The notes under the pieces: generated by a model | What the model was told of the DNA's origin: nothing | What the model saw: the letters and a program-made list of their open reading frames with translations, nothing else | The model's database searches: none | Shown: positions 17,128 through 25,941 of the stretch, in pieces | How the letters are laid out: the number at the start of each line of letters is the position of its first letter | Position numbering within the stretch: the first letter of the stretch is position 1 | Made by a program: the position numbers and the translations under genes | Assembly (NCBI GenBank): GCA_903837285.1 | Contig: CAILUD010000218.1 | Location: 1 to 49,076 of the forward strand | Source of the DNA: an uncultured Bacteroidota bacterium | GTDB lineage: Bacteria; Bacteroidota; Bacteroidia; Bacteroidales; GWA2-32-17 | Direction: 5' to 3' | Length of the DNA stretch: 49,076 bases

Positions 17128-18804
17128 TTATTTTGTTAATCCTAAAACCTGCTCACCTTGTTCAAATGTAATATCTATAGGAATTCCGGCAGAAGAAATT
17201 CTTTTTAAATCTTCTTGTAAGGTTGGAAGCATATTTCCTTTGCTTTCAATAATCTCTTTAGCTGCAGTATAGTCGCCTTCAGCAAGGATTCTCATAACTT
17301 CAACAGAGAATTTTTCAATTGAGGATTTCATTTTTTCTAAATTAACAGAATATGTTCCTGTTTTTTCATCTCTTGTAAATGCTTGCATTTCCTGAAGAAC
17401 ATTAAAGCAGATAATATTTGAAGACCCTTGAGAATATGTTGCTCCAAAACGAACTGATCTAAGAATGTTTGACATGAAAATAACATAATTATCAAGTAAT
17501 TCAACTTCTTTAATTACACCTTTTTCGTGAAGCTTAGATATAATATAAAGATTTAAAATATCTGCTTTTAAAGAGTTTATTGTTGGATAATAATCTTTTA
17601 ATGCTTCTTTTACGGGACCTTTATTATTTACAGTTGTTTTTACTACTATGGCATCAGCAATTTCATAGTTTACGTTATTAATAAAGAAAGCATCAAATTT
17701 AATGTTTTTACGCTCAGCTTCTGAGATTAGAATATTACTTATAGGTTGTAAAATTTTATCAAATTTTGCTTTCATAGCATTTTTGAATTGCATTTTTTTA
17801 CTTCCTTTTTCCATTAATATTCTACCATCTTTTGGATGATTAATTGAAATGTTTTTTGCGCCTGCATTTGCATATCCACTATAAAATATTGCATCGTAAA
17901 CTCCAATATTTGTTTTAGTAAAAACTATTTGGTTTTTATATAATTCATCTAAAGGAAGTTGATTTTTAATTTCAGGTACCATTGAAGAATAATCCTTTAA
18001 TTTATTACTCCATTCCTGATCTTTTATTAAAATAAAAGCTTCATAAGCAGTTTTGGTGTTAATAAACCTGTCTTCTTCGCTTTCAACTGGTCCAATAATA
18101 ATATCAATATTATTTGATTCCATATCCATCCAAAACATTTCGCTCGTATAATAATCATCATTTAATAATGATTCTGCTCTTAAATTTAAAAATTTTGCAA
18201 AGTCTTTATTGTCAGAAATTTTAGCGGCTTTTTTAAGTAATTCAGCTGCTTTTTCTAGTTGTTCTTTATAAGCAATATGATAAGGTTGTGTATAAAGTGA
18301 TCCATCTTCAGATCGTTTAACAACAGTATACATACTTAATTTATCTTCAAATTTCATGTCGATAAATGGTAGGTATTTAATATCTGAAGGATAAAATCCT
18401 GCTCCAATAGGTTTTTTACTGAAACTTTCTAAAAAAGGTTCATTGCTGTTAAGTCTGTCCCATGGACCATAATTAATATCACATAATTTTGCTTCTTCTG
18501 GGTTTTTTAATGAAGCATATAATGAATCTTTAATACCATAAGCCTGCATCCAAAATATTTCATCCATTATTTTACATGCATTTATCAAAAGCGATAACAT
18601 TTCTTTATCTTTTTCAGATAACTTTGATAAATCAGAAGTTAGCGGAATTACAGCATATTGGTTCAGTCTCTCAGTAACTGTAAGTTTTTTTGCTGAAGTA
18701 GTATCGTTAACTTGTTGGTTTTGGTTGTTATCACCTGTGCCACAGGAGTTCATTAAAATTACAATAGAACTTAAAATTGTAATAATAAAAATGTTACGAC
18801 TCAT
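17128..18804 (-). CDS. Lipoprotein paralogue of the M49-like protein, metal ligands lost
   Basis: About 558 residues from the ATG at 18804, chosen because it gives a clean lipoprotein signal (VILMNSCGTGD); upstream starts would overlap the preceding gene. It aligns along its whole length with the next gene (shared: LINYGPW/INYGPW, SIMKAKFDKIL-like, RSVRFGA, AFTRDEKTGTY, SAGIP). At the metal site HEVAH is replaced by YEIAD (Tyr380, Asp384) and LEECKAD by TINSLKAD, so both zinc histidines and the glutamate ligand are gone while the general-base Glu381 remains. It should be a non-catalytic, membrane-anchored pseudoenzyme, perhaps a partner, substrate trap or regulator of the downstream protein (inference). 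Confidence 0.82.
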   Translation of the reverse strand: MSRNIFIITILSSIVILMNSCGTGDNNQNQQVNDTTSAKKLTVTERLNQYAVIPLTSDLSKLSEKDKEMLSLLINACKIMDEIFWMQAYGIKDSLYASLKNPEEAKLCDINYGPWDRLNSNEPFLESFSKKPIGAGFYPSDIKYLPFIDMKFEDKLSMYTVVKRSEDGSLYTQPYHIAYKEQLEKAAELLKKAAKISDNKDFAKFLNLRAESLLNDDYYTSEMFWMDMESNNIDIIIGPVESEEDRFINTKTAYEAFILIKDQEWSNKLKDYSSMVPEIKNQLPLDELYKNQIVFTKTNIGVYDAIFYSGYANAGAKNISINHPKDGRILMEKGSKKMQFKNAMKAKFDKILQPISNILISEAERKNIKFDAFFINNVNYEIADAIVVKTTVNNKGPVKEALKDYYPTINSLKADILNLYIISKLHEKGVIKEVELLDNYVIFMSNILRSVRFGATYSQGSSNIICFNVLQEMQAFTRDEKTGTYSVNLEKMKSSIEKFSVEVMRILAEGDYTAAKEIIESKGNMLPTLQEDLKRISSAGIPIDITFEQGEQVLGLTK

Positions 18805-18823
18805 ATTGGATAGTTTAATTTTT

Positions 18824-19522
18824 TTAAATATTATCATCATCAGCATAAAATTGAAAACCAAGTCTTTTGCCTGACTGAATTTTTGATTTAGTAATTTTAT
18901 CTCTCATTTGTTCAACAGACACAATACTAACATCATCGTAATTTGGGACCAAAGATTCAAAATCAAGGCAATAAAGCATTGCTGATTCAATTATATTTTT
19001 CAGTTCAATTTTATTAATCTTCGAATTTGCATAATCATTATATAAAAACCCTAATTGTCTTTTCCCTTCAACAAAGTAATGCATTTCTCTATTAACAAAG
19101 ATTCTGGCAATCATATAGCCAAGATCTTCTAATCGGTTTAAGCGATAAGAATCTGATAGAAAATTGTAAATATTTATTACCCCAACAAAAGCATTCAAGG
19201 GATTATCTTGAAGATAAGAGGTTGTCCAAATAGAATGACTTCTATCAAATTCAAAAATATTTGGTTGATAATTGAATATTAGCATTTCAGTTGAAAAAAC
19301 TAATTCACTTTCAGACTTTCCTTTATCGTTATGATCAATTTGAAATCTAAAATTCTTATCTTTAATGGCCTCGTTATATTCTGTTGCTATTTCTGTAAGG
19401 GTTTTCTGTACTAACCCAAAAGTAGATAAAGTATTTTCAAGTACTTGTTGTTTAACAAGAGTTTTATCTTTTAATGTATTTATAATTAACGATTTTACCT
19501 TTTTATCTTCTTTCTTATTCAT
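18824..19522 (-). CDS. Conserved-looking protein of unknown function, first gene of the M49-like operon
   Basis: A 232-residue soluble protein with no signal peptide or membrane helix and no domain I recognise. It is rich in charged residues, with predicted helices at the N-terminus (1-55; KSLIINTLKDKTLVKQQVLE) and C-terminus. The middle holds aromatic patches (MLIFNYQPNIFEFD, SIWTTSYLQDN). The stop is 19 bases before the lipoprotein start, so the three genes form one unit. A near-consensus -7 element (TATCTTTA, 19571-19564) lies upstream. A cytoplasmic partner of two envelope M49-like proteins is unexpected; function unknown. Confidence 0.72.
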   Translation of the reverse strand: MNKKEDKKVKSLIINTLKDKTLVKQQVLENTLSTFGLVQKTLTEIATEYNEAIKDKNFRFQIDHNDKGKSESELVFSTEMLIFNYQPNIFEFDRSHSIWTTSYLQDNPLNAFVGVINIYNFLSDSYRLNRLEDLGYMIARIFVNREMHYFVEGKRQLGFLYNDYANSKINKIELKNIIESAMLYCLDFESLVPNYDDVSIVSVEQMRDKITKSKIQSGKRLGFQFYADDDNI

Positions 19523-19581
19523 GAATTATAAATAATAATTCTTAATAGTTCATTGTGAAAAGGTAAAGATATAAAAAAATA

Positions 19582-21054
19582 TTAATACGCTCTTGCAAAA
19601 ATCACTCGCTTTTTTGATGGCTTGCCAGTTACCATGCAAAAGCCTTCTTCATTGCTTGTGTTCAGCGGTATACACCTAATCGTAGCTTTGGTTTCTTCTT
19701 TAATTTTAGCTTCAGTTTCAGCTGTTCCATCCCAATGAGCTTCAAAAAAACCACCGTTTTCAATAGCAACTTTAAACTCATCATAACTATCAATTCTATG
19801 AGTGCTTTTTTCTCTGAATAATTTTGCTTTATTGAAAATGTTTTTTTGAATTTCATCTAACAGATTTAAAACGTAATCTGAAATATTTTCTGAAGAGATT
19901 GAAATTTTTTCTAAAGTATCTCGTCTGGCAATTTCAATTGTTTTGTTTTCAATATCACGTGGTCCAATTGCAATACGAACTGGAATTCCTTTTAACTCAT
20001 ATTCAGCAAATTTCCAACCAGGTTTATGGGTATCTCTATCATCAAGTTTTACTGTTAAACCAATTTTTTCAAGCTGTTCTTTTAATTCTTTGCCTTTATT
20101 TACGACTCTAATTTGTTCTTCGTCAGTTTTGTAAATTGGAACTATAACAACTTGTATAGGTGCAATTTTTGGAGGCAAAACAAGTCCGTTATTATCGCTA
20201 TGAGCCATAATTAGCGCTCCTATTAATCTTGTAGAAACGCCCCATGATGTTGCCCAAACATATTCAAGTTGACCTTCTTTTGAAGTGAATTTAACATCAA
20301 ATGCTTTAGCGAAATTCTGTCCTAAAAAATGCGAAGTACCAGCTTGAAGTGCTTTTCCATCTTGCATTAATGCTTCAATGCAATAAGTGTCAATTGCACC
20401 TGCAAATCTTTCTGAATCTGATTTAGTGCCAATTATTACTGGAATTCCAAGAAAATTTTCGGCAAAATCAGAATAAACGTTAATCATTTTTTGTGTTTCT
20501 TCAATGGCTTCTTCTTTTGTAGCATGAGCTGTATGTCCTTCCTGCCATAAAAATTCAGCAGTTCTTAAAAATAATCTGGTTCGCATTTCCCATCTAACAA
20601 CATTTGCCCATTGGTTTATTAATAATGGTAAATCTCGATATGATTGTATCCAATTTTTGTAAGTATTCCAAATTATAGTTTCAGATGTTGGACGAACAAT
20701 TAATTCTTCTTCGAGTTTAGCTGTCTCGTCAACTATTACTCCTTTACCATCAGGCGAATTTTTTAAACGGTAGTGAGTTACAACAGCACACTCTTTTGCA
20801 AAACCGTCAACATGGCTTGCTTCTTTACTAAAAAAAGATTTTGGAATAAAAAGTGGAAAATACGCATTTGAATGACCGGTTTTTTTAAACATCCCATCAA
20901 GTATATGCTGCATGTTTTCCCATATTGCATAACCATAAGGTTTAATAACCATACATCCCCGAACCGATGAGTTTTCTGCCATGTCAGCTTTGTTAACGAT
21001 ATCGTTATACCATTGTGAATAATTTTCTTCTTTTGTTGTAAGTACTTTTGCCAT
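19582..21054 (-). CDS. proS: Prolyl-tRNA synthetase, short archaeal/eukaryal type
   Basis: A 490-residue class II synthetase that charges tRNA-Pro. Motif 1 and 2 regions are visible ([52 protein letters not shown]), as are motif 3 ([20 protein letters not shown]) and an anticodon-binding domain (about 285-385). The C-terminal zinc-type domain ends in Tyr (IFARAY), typical of this type. There is no bacterial editing insertion, consistent with the ~490-residue class used in Bacteroidota. The gene appears to be transcribed alone, ahead of the M49-like operon and divergent from the repeat-rich lipoprotein. Confidence 0.95.
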   Translation of the reverse strand: MAKVLTTKEENYSQWYNDIVNKADMAENSSVRGCMVIKPYGYAIWENMQHILDGMFKKTGHSNAYFPLFIPKSFFSKEASHVDGFAKECAVVTHYRLKNSPDGKGVIVDETAKLEEELIVRPTSETIIWNTYKNWIQSYRDLPLLINQWANVVRWEMRTRLFLRTAEFLWQEGHTAHATKEEAIEETQKMINVYSDFAENFLGIPVIIGTKSDSERFAGAIDTYCIEALMQDGKALQAGTSHFLGQNFAKAFDVKFTSKEGQLEYVWATSWGVSTRLIGALIMAHSDNNGLVLPPKIAPIQVVIVPIYKTDEEQIRVVNKGKELKEQLEKIGLTVKLDDRDTHKPGWKFAEYELKGIPVRIAIGPRDIENKTIEIARRDTLEKISISSENISDYVLNLLDEIQKNIFNKAKLFREKSTHRIDSYDEFKVAIENGGFFEAHWDGTAETEAKIKEETKATIRCIPLNTSNEEGFCMVTGKPSKKRVIFARAY

Positions 21055-21148
21055 TATTTTATTGTTTTGGTACAGTATTTGAAATTGATGTGAAAAACTT
21101 TACAAAAAACGTAATTTTTTACTAATTTTACAATAATAAAAACAAATC

Positions 21149-21155
21149 AGGAGGT
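21149..21155 (+). promoter_or_regulatory. Perfect Shine-Dalgarno for the repeat-rich lipoprotein
   Basis: AGGAGGT lies 7 bases before the ATG at 21163. Bacteroidota mRNAs rarely carry such a site and their ribosomes generally sequester the anti-SD, so a full-length SD here is conspicuous. Confidence 0.75.
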
Positions 21156-21162
21156 AAGTACC

Positions 21163-23019
21163 ATGAAAACAAAAATCTTTATCCCAGCTTTATTGGCACT
21201 ATCAGTGGCCGCTTGTACTACCACAAAATATACTGGTGCCAATTATGACGATACTTATTATTCGTCAAAAAATAAACCAGCTCAGGTTACCGAAAACGTT
21301 GTTGTAGATCCTACTCCTCAGGTAGATCCTTCTGCAAATTATATCGATTACAGTAATTCTGGAAATAACCAGACACAAAATACTGAAGGTGTAACTCCTG
21401 AAGAAAAGTCATATAATAATTCAACTACCGAGCAAACTACCGATGCAGATGGTAATACTTATGTTACTAATAATTATTATGATGATTTTAGTTCGGATGA
21501 TTATTATGATTATTCGTATTCTTCAAGAATTCGTAGATTTCATGAACCAAATTTAGGATATGGATACTATAATAATTATTACACTAATTCATATTGGTAT
21601 ACTTATAATCCATTGGAATGGGGTTTAAGTATTTATTTAGGTTATAGTTGGTGGCCATCTTATTGTTCAATGTATTCTCCTTGGAGTTATGGATATGGTT
21701 ATGACCCATATTGGGGATATGGATATGGTAGCAATTACGGTTATGGTTACGGATACGGTCATGGTTACGGTCATGGACATGGTTATGGACACGGATACTG
21801 GGGTGGATATAATCATGGATACAATGATGGATACTGGGATGGTTATAGTGATGGATATGCTGATAATTATTACTACAATAGTTACGATCAAACCTTAACT
21901 TCATACGGACATAGGGGAGAAGATGCAGGTGCTTCAAACGGAACAAGTGGTAATTATTCTTCTTTTGTAAGTCATTACCAAAAAGAAGTTGGTGGTAGAG
22001 TTCCAGTTGTAAACTCAAATAATTTCACACATCTTAATAATAATACAAGCACTAATATTAATCCAAATGTGATTACTAATGGAAGTAATGGTTCTTTAAC
22101 ACCTAATGATTATGGTAAAAACCCTGTAAACACAAATGCCAACATTAATCCAAATGTTATAACAAATGGAAGTAATGGCTCAATTACACCAAATAATTTT
22201 GGTAAAAATCCAGTAAACACAAATAATCCAAATACCAATATTAATCCAAATGTGATAACAAATGGAAGTAATGGTTCCATTACTCCAAATAATTTTGGTA
22301 AGAACCCTGTAAACACAAATAATCCAAATACTAATATTAATCCAAATGTGATAAATAATAGTAATAATGGATCTATTACTCCTAATAATTATGGAAAGAA
22401 TCCTACACCAACAAATAACAATGGAAACAATGTTAAACCAATTAATGTAGAGAATGGTAATTATAACAAACAACCAAATACTAATGTTGATCCATTTAGT
22501 AAGCCAAATAACAATGGTTCGATGAATGTTACTCCTAGTAAAAATCCTTATTCTAACCCAACAAATAATTCTGGAAATAATAATGTAACACCAGTAACTC
22601 CTGATAACACTGGTAGAAATAACTGGTCTAAACCTCAAAAGGTTGAAAACACTGGAAATAATGGTAATACAATTGAGTATAACAAGCCAGTAAATAATAA
22701 CGGTTATAATAATAATGGAGGTAGAACAAATAAACCTGAGAATAATAATTATTCAGCTCCTAGTAGAAATAATGAGACTAAACCAGCAAATACTGGAAAT
22801 ACTTACAATTATTCAAAACCATCGAATTCAAATTACTCAGCTCCTGCGAAAAATAATTCTACTCCAAAAACTAATAACGTTTCACCTTCACGTAATAACA
22901 ATTCATCTTCTTCTGGAAGCGGAAGTAGTCGTTCTTCAAGTGGTTCAGGTTCATCAAGTGGTGGTGGTCGTTCAAGCGGATCTTCTTCAGGAAGTTCATC
23001 TGGTGGACATCGTAGATAA
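21163..23019 (+). CDS. Low-complexity repeat lipoprotein (Tyr/Gly-His, Asn and Ser/Gly regions)
   Basis: A 618-residue lipoprotein (lipobox VAACTTT, Cys18). Sequence blocks: Asn/Tyr-rich with YYDDFSSDDYYDYSYSS (about 100-125); a Gly-Tyr-His block of GYGYGYGHGYGHGHGYG type (about 175-232); four imperfect tandem repeats of 29-32 residues (INPNVITNGSNGSITPNNFG, about 299-423); an Asn/Pro/Lys-rich stretch; and a Ser/Gly tail (about 575-615) ending in HRR. No enzymatic domain is visible. It is probably an extended, surface-exposed structural or matrix protein. It has a perfect SD, unlike its neighbours, and the OmpP1-like gene follows after 23 bases. Confidence 0.85.
   Translation: MKTKIFIPALLALSVAACTTTKYTGANYDDTYYSSKNKPAQVTENVVVDPTPQVDPSANYIDYSNSGNNQTQNTEGVTPEEKSYNNSTTEQTTDADGNTYVTNNYYDDFSSDDYYDYSYSSRIRRFHEPNLGYGYYNNYYTNSYWYTYNPLEWGLSIYLGYSWWPSYCSMYSPWSYGYGYDPYWGYGYGSNYGYGYGYGHGYGHGHGYGHGYWGGYNHGYNDGYWDGYSDGYADNYYYNSYDQTLTSYGHRGEDAGASNGTSGNYSSFVSHYQKEVGGRVPVVNSNNFTHLNNNTSTNINPNVITNGSNGSLTPNDYGKNPVNTNANINPNVITNGSNGSITPNNFGKNPVNTNNPNTNINPNVITNGSNGSITPNNFGKNPVNTNNPNTNINPNVINNSNNGSITPNNYGKNPTPTNNNGNNVKPINVENGNYNKQPNTNVDPFSKPNNNGSMNVTPSKNPYSNPTNNSGNNNVTPVTPDNTGRNNWSKPQKVENTGNNGNTIEYNKPVNNNGYNNNGGRTNKPENNNYSAPSRNNETKPANTGNTYNYSKPSNSNYSAPAKNNSTPKTNNVSPSRNNNSSSSGSGSSRSSSGSGSSSGGGRSSGSSSGSSSGGHRR
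22057..22431 (+). repeat. In-frame tandem repeats, four copies of 87-96 bp
   Basis: Units begin at each INPNV codon block: copy 1 is 87 bp, copies 2 and 3 are 96 bp and nearly identical, copy 4 is diverged (INPNVINNSNNGS). All lengths are multiples of three, so copy-number change keeps the frame. They encode the Asn-rich central region of the lipoprotein. Confidence 0.85.
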
Positions 23020-23042
23020 TATTAATTATAAAATATAAAGTT

Positions 23043-24500
23043 ATGAAAAAGCTAATTTTTATTATAAGCACTTTGTTACCTTTTCTTTGTGCAGCACAAA
23101 ATCAAGTGGATGCATTAAGATATAGTCAGAGCATATTTAGTGGAACTGCAAGAAATAATGCAATGGGCGGAGCTTTTGGTGCTCTCGGTGGAGATTTCTC
23201 AAGTTTAAGTACTAATCCTGCAGGTTTAGGTATTTACAGGTCATCTGAATTTATTTTTACACCTCAGTTTTCATATAACTCAAGTTCAGCATCCTATTTA
23301 GATGGTACTTTAGATGATTATAAATTTAGAATGAATTTTGCTAATGTGGGATTTGTTGCAACACATGTTAGTGGAAGAGAAGAGGGTTGGATAACTACTA
23401 GTTTTGCTGCTGGTTATAACCGACTTGCTGATTTTAATCATTATGTTAAAATTGAAGGTCAAAACAGTAGTAATTCAATGACTGATTATTTTGCTGCTAT
23501 AGCAAATGGAACTAATTCAAATAATTTATATGATTTATCCGAAAATATAGGTATGGCTTGGGATTCATATTTAATTAATCCTACAAATTCAGATTCTACC
23601 TTATATGAGTCAGCATTATCAAGGTATGGCGTAGTTCAAACTAAAGATATTAACACTAAAGGAGGTATGGGTGAGTATGTTATATCTTTAGCAGGTAATT
23701 ATAACAATAAGTTATATATTGGCGGTACATTAGGAATTCAAAGTGTAAGATATGTCGAAAATAGTGATTACACTGAATCTGATCCTAAAGATTCTATTCC
23801 ATATTTTAAAAAGTTTAGTTACCAAAACGATTTAAAAACTACAGGATCTGGATTTAATTTTAAGTTTGGTTTAATTTATCGTCCAACAGATTGGATTAGA
23901 TTAGGTGGTGCAATTCATACTCCAACGTTTTTAAATTTACATGATGATTATAGTAGTTCATTGCAAGCTACTTTTACTGATACTGTTCTTGGAACTGGAG
24001 AAAAATATAATTCTACTTTGGGTTCGTATGATTATGAACTTACAACACCTTTTAGGGCAATTGGTAGTATCGGATTTATTTTAGGCAAATTTGCGATTAT
24101 TGGAATAGAGTACGAGTATGTAGATTATACTTCAGCTCGTTTACGCGCAAATGATTACCCATTTAGAACTGAAAATAATGCTATTGAAACTGCTTACACT
24201 GCAACGGGTAACATTAAAGTTGGTGCCGAATATAAAAGCGGTCCTTTTAGTTTAAGAGGTGGATATGGTTTTTATGGAAGTCCATATAAGGCAGGAGAAA
24301 TAAATGAGAATGCAACTCGTTCCTCTTATAATGCTGGTTTTGGTATTCGTAATGATGATTTCTATTTTGATATGGCATTTACTTATTCTAAGGGATCTGA
24401 AAAATATTTTCTATATGATCCTTCTGTGGTTCCAGTTTCTGCCGCAAACATAAAGAATACCAATGTTGGGGTAATGGCAACTTTTGGATTTAAGTTTTAA
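23043..24500 (+). CDS. OmpP1/FadL-like outer-membrane transport protein
   Basis: A 485-residue beta-barrel protein with a signal peptide (1-19, FLCAAQ). The N-terminal family motif is clear: NAMGGAFGALGGDFSSLSTN followed by PAGLGIYRSSE. Alternating amphipathic strands follow, including WIRLGGAIHTPTF and FRAIGSIGFILGKFAIIGIEYEYVDY, ending in FGFKF, a typical C-terminal barrel signature. FadL-type channels pass hydrophobic molecules; Bacteroidota members are often labelled hemin receptor or OmpP1 without proof. It probably shares a transcript with the upstream repeat lipoprotein and ends at a bidirectional terminator (24516-24549). Confidence 0.87.
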   Translation: MKKLIFIISTLLPFLCAAQNQVDALRYSQSIFSGTARNNAMGGAFGALGGDFSSLSTNPAGLGIYRSSEFIFTPQFSYNSSSASYLDGTLDDYKFRMNFANVGFVATHVSGREEGWITTSFAAGYNRLADFNHYVKIEGQNSSNSMTDYFAAIANGTNSNNLYDLSENIGMAWDSYLINPTNSDSTLYESALSRYGVVQTKDINTKGGMGEYVISLAGNYNNKLYIGGTLGIQSVRYVENSDYTESDPKDSIPYFKKFSYQNDLKTTGSGFNFKFGLIYRPTDWIRLGGAIHTPTFLNLHDDYSSSLQATFTDTVLGTGEKYNSTLGSYDYELTTPFRAIGSIGFILGKFAIIGIEYEYVDYTSARLRANDYPFRTENNAIETAYTATGNIKVGAEYKSGPFSLRGGYGFYGSPYKAGEINENATRSSYNAGFGIRNDDFYFDMAFTYSKGSEKYFLYDPSVVPVSAANIKNTNVGVMATFGFKF

Positions 24501-24515
24501 TGTTTATTTATTGTT

Positions 24516-24549
24516 ATGAAGCCGTCAAATTTACTTTTGGCGGCTTCAT
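24516..24549. terminator. Bidirectional terminator between the FadL-like gene and wbqC
   Basis: The stem TGAAGCCG (24517-24524) pairs with CGGCTTCA (24541-24548) and continues, after one mismatch, as CAAA/TTTG around a 6-nt loop. On the plus strand it is followed by TTGTTTTAAAT. The wbqC stop codon lies inside its right arm. Confidence 0.8.
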
Positions 24550-25172
24550 TGTTTTAAATAGTTTATACTATCAGGACCAACATTAAATATTAAATCAAGG
24601 ACACTTAAATTTGGAATAAAACTAAACCTGTCGCTAAAAGTTTGAATATATTTATTATTTAATAAAACAGTGTCTTCGCTCATCGATTTTTTGGGATGAA
24701 TCGTATATCTTAAGTCTCTTGTTTCTTTTGTGTATTCCTTTATAAACCTTTCGGTTTTATTTAATTTATTTTTGATTTTTAAAATTTCAAAAATACTAAG
24801 TACAATGTTATTGTTTAATTCTATAAGTAATTCATTTTTCTGTTTAATGTTATTTATAATTGTTTCTGAATAATATTCAAAAAACGGAGATTTGCCATAA
24901 GCAGATATTATTGCATTTATATGAAGTCTCTGCCAGTCTGTAGAATAATCAATCTTTATTTGTGAAATGTTATTTTCTCCATTTGTTTGCCTGATAATAG
25001 GAATAGATAAAGGTAAAATGCCGTTGCAACTTAATATATGACACCTATTTCTGTAGCTTTGTCTTGAATAATTCTCATTTGTTTCAATATAAATATTTTC
25101 AGAATTTATTATTTCTGAAAAATATTGAATGGGAGGGAAGTAAGCAGTAGTTAAGATGACATTTAATGCCAT
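24546..25172 (-). CDS. WbqC family protein
   Basis: A 208-residue cytoplasmic protein. WbqC landmarks: the start AYFPPIQYFSEI, ENYSRQSYRNRCHIL and LSIPIIRQ, TDWQRLHINAIISAYGKSPFFEYY. WbqC proteins were named from an O-antigen cluster; the fold resembles thiol hydrolase/transferase-like proteins but the activity is not settled. The start overlaps the methyltransferase stop by one base (TAATG), so translation is probably coupled. It closes the dapB-lepB-lepB2-methyltransferase-wbqC unit. In several Bacteroidota, as I recall, wbqC follows lepB, so the linkage looks conserved. Confidence 0.9.
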   Translation of the reverse strand: MALNVILTTAYFPPIQYFSEIINSENIYIETNENYSRQSYRNRCHILSCNGILPLSIPIIRQTNGENNISQIKIDYSTDWQRLHINAIISAYGKSPFFEYYSETIINNIKQKNELLIELNNNIVLSIFEILKIKNKLNKTERFIKEYTKETRDLRYTIHPKKSMSEDTVLLNNKYIQTFSDRFSFIPNLSVLDLIFNVGPDSINYLKQ

Positions 25173-25939
25173 TATTTAGGTTTTATTGATAAATAGATTA
25201 TTTCATCTTCAGGTAATCTGAATCGATTAATAATATTTTTGTCAAATTCTTTTACGTAATTTTCATTAATAACTTTAAACCCTGCATTCTCGAGACGTTT
25301 AGGATAATCCCTTCCATGAAAGCGAACATGGTCATATTGACCAAAATGTTTTTCGCGTTCTTTAGGGCTGGTAATTGCAGCATCCTCGTATGTTGTTTCT
25401 AATGATAAATTAATAGGCACTTGCAGAATTGCCCATCCGCCAGGCTTTAGTACTCTTAATATTTCTTTTAAAGCTTTTTGTTCGTCATCAATATGTTCCA
25501 TTACATGGTTGCAAATTAATACATCAAAAGTGTTTTCGTTAAATGGAATGTTTTTTATATCCATTTTTACATCTGCTAAAGGCGATTCAATATCTGCAGT
25601 TGTATATTTTAAATTTGTTAATTTTCTAAATCTTTTAATAAAAGATTGTTCCGGAGCAACGTGAAGAACATTAAGATTTGCTGTGAAAAAGTCAGTTCTG
25701 TTTTTAAAATATAACCAAAGTAATCTATGTCTTTCTAATGACAAGCATTTTGGGCATAATCTGTTATCTGCACCTTTATTTCCATATGGTAAAAATTTTC
25801 TGAATTTACCTTCACAAATTGGGCATTCTACTTTATTCCCTTTATAAAAAAAAGACACAAAAAAACTAAAAAGACCGCTTAGTCTGATTAAATAAATTCG
25901 AGGAATATTTCTTACTAAAAATTTAATAAATTTTCTCAT
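25172..25939 (-). CDS. Class I SAM methyltransferase with N-terminal zinc ribbon
   Basis: A 255-residue protein. An N-terminal hydrophobic segment (about 12-31) precedes a CxxC...CxxC ribbon (CPICEGKF at about 39-46, LCPKCLSLERHRLLW at about 62-76). The methyltransferase type 11 fold follows (about 85-200), with LHVAPEQSF (motif I), YTTADIESPLADVKMD (acidic loop), FDVLICNHVMEHIDDE and ILRVLKPGGWAILQVP. The substrate is unknown; the ribbon-plus-methyltransferase layout often goes with surface polysaccharide or glycan modification. It starts 2 bases after lepB2 and overlaps wbqC by one base. Confidence 0.87.
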   Translation of the reverse strand: MRKFIKFLVRNIPRIYLIRLSGLFSFFVSFFYKGNKVECPICEGKFRKFLPYGNKGADNRLCPKCLSLERHRLLWLYFKNRTDFFTANLNVLHVAPEQSFIKRFRKLTNLKYTTADIESPLADVKMDIKNIPFNENTFDVLICNHVMEHIDDEQKALKEILRVLKPGGWAILQVPINLSLETTYEDAAITSPKEREKHFGQYDHVRFHGRDYPKRLENAGFKVINENYVKEFDKNIINRFRLPEDEIIYLSIKPK

Positions 25940-25941
25940 TT

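Noticed and set aside
18804..18861. Upstream start for the M49-like lipoprotein
   Set aside because: It would overlap the preceding gene and spoil the lipoprotein signal; ATG 18804 gives a clean lipobox.
22057..22431. Regularly spaced repeats that could suggest a CRISPR array
   Set aside because: The repeats are in frame, 87-96 bp with no distinct repeat/spacer division, and encode the Asn-rich lipoprotein region.
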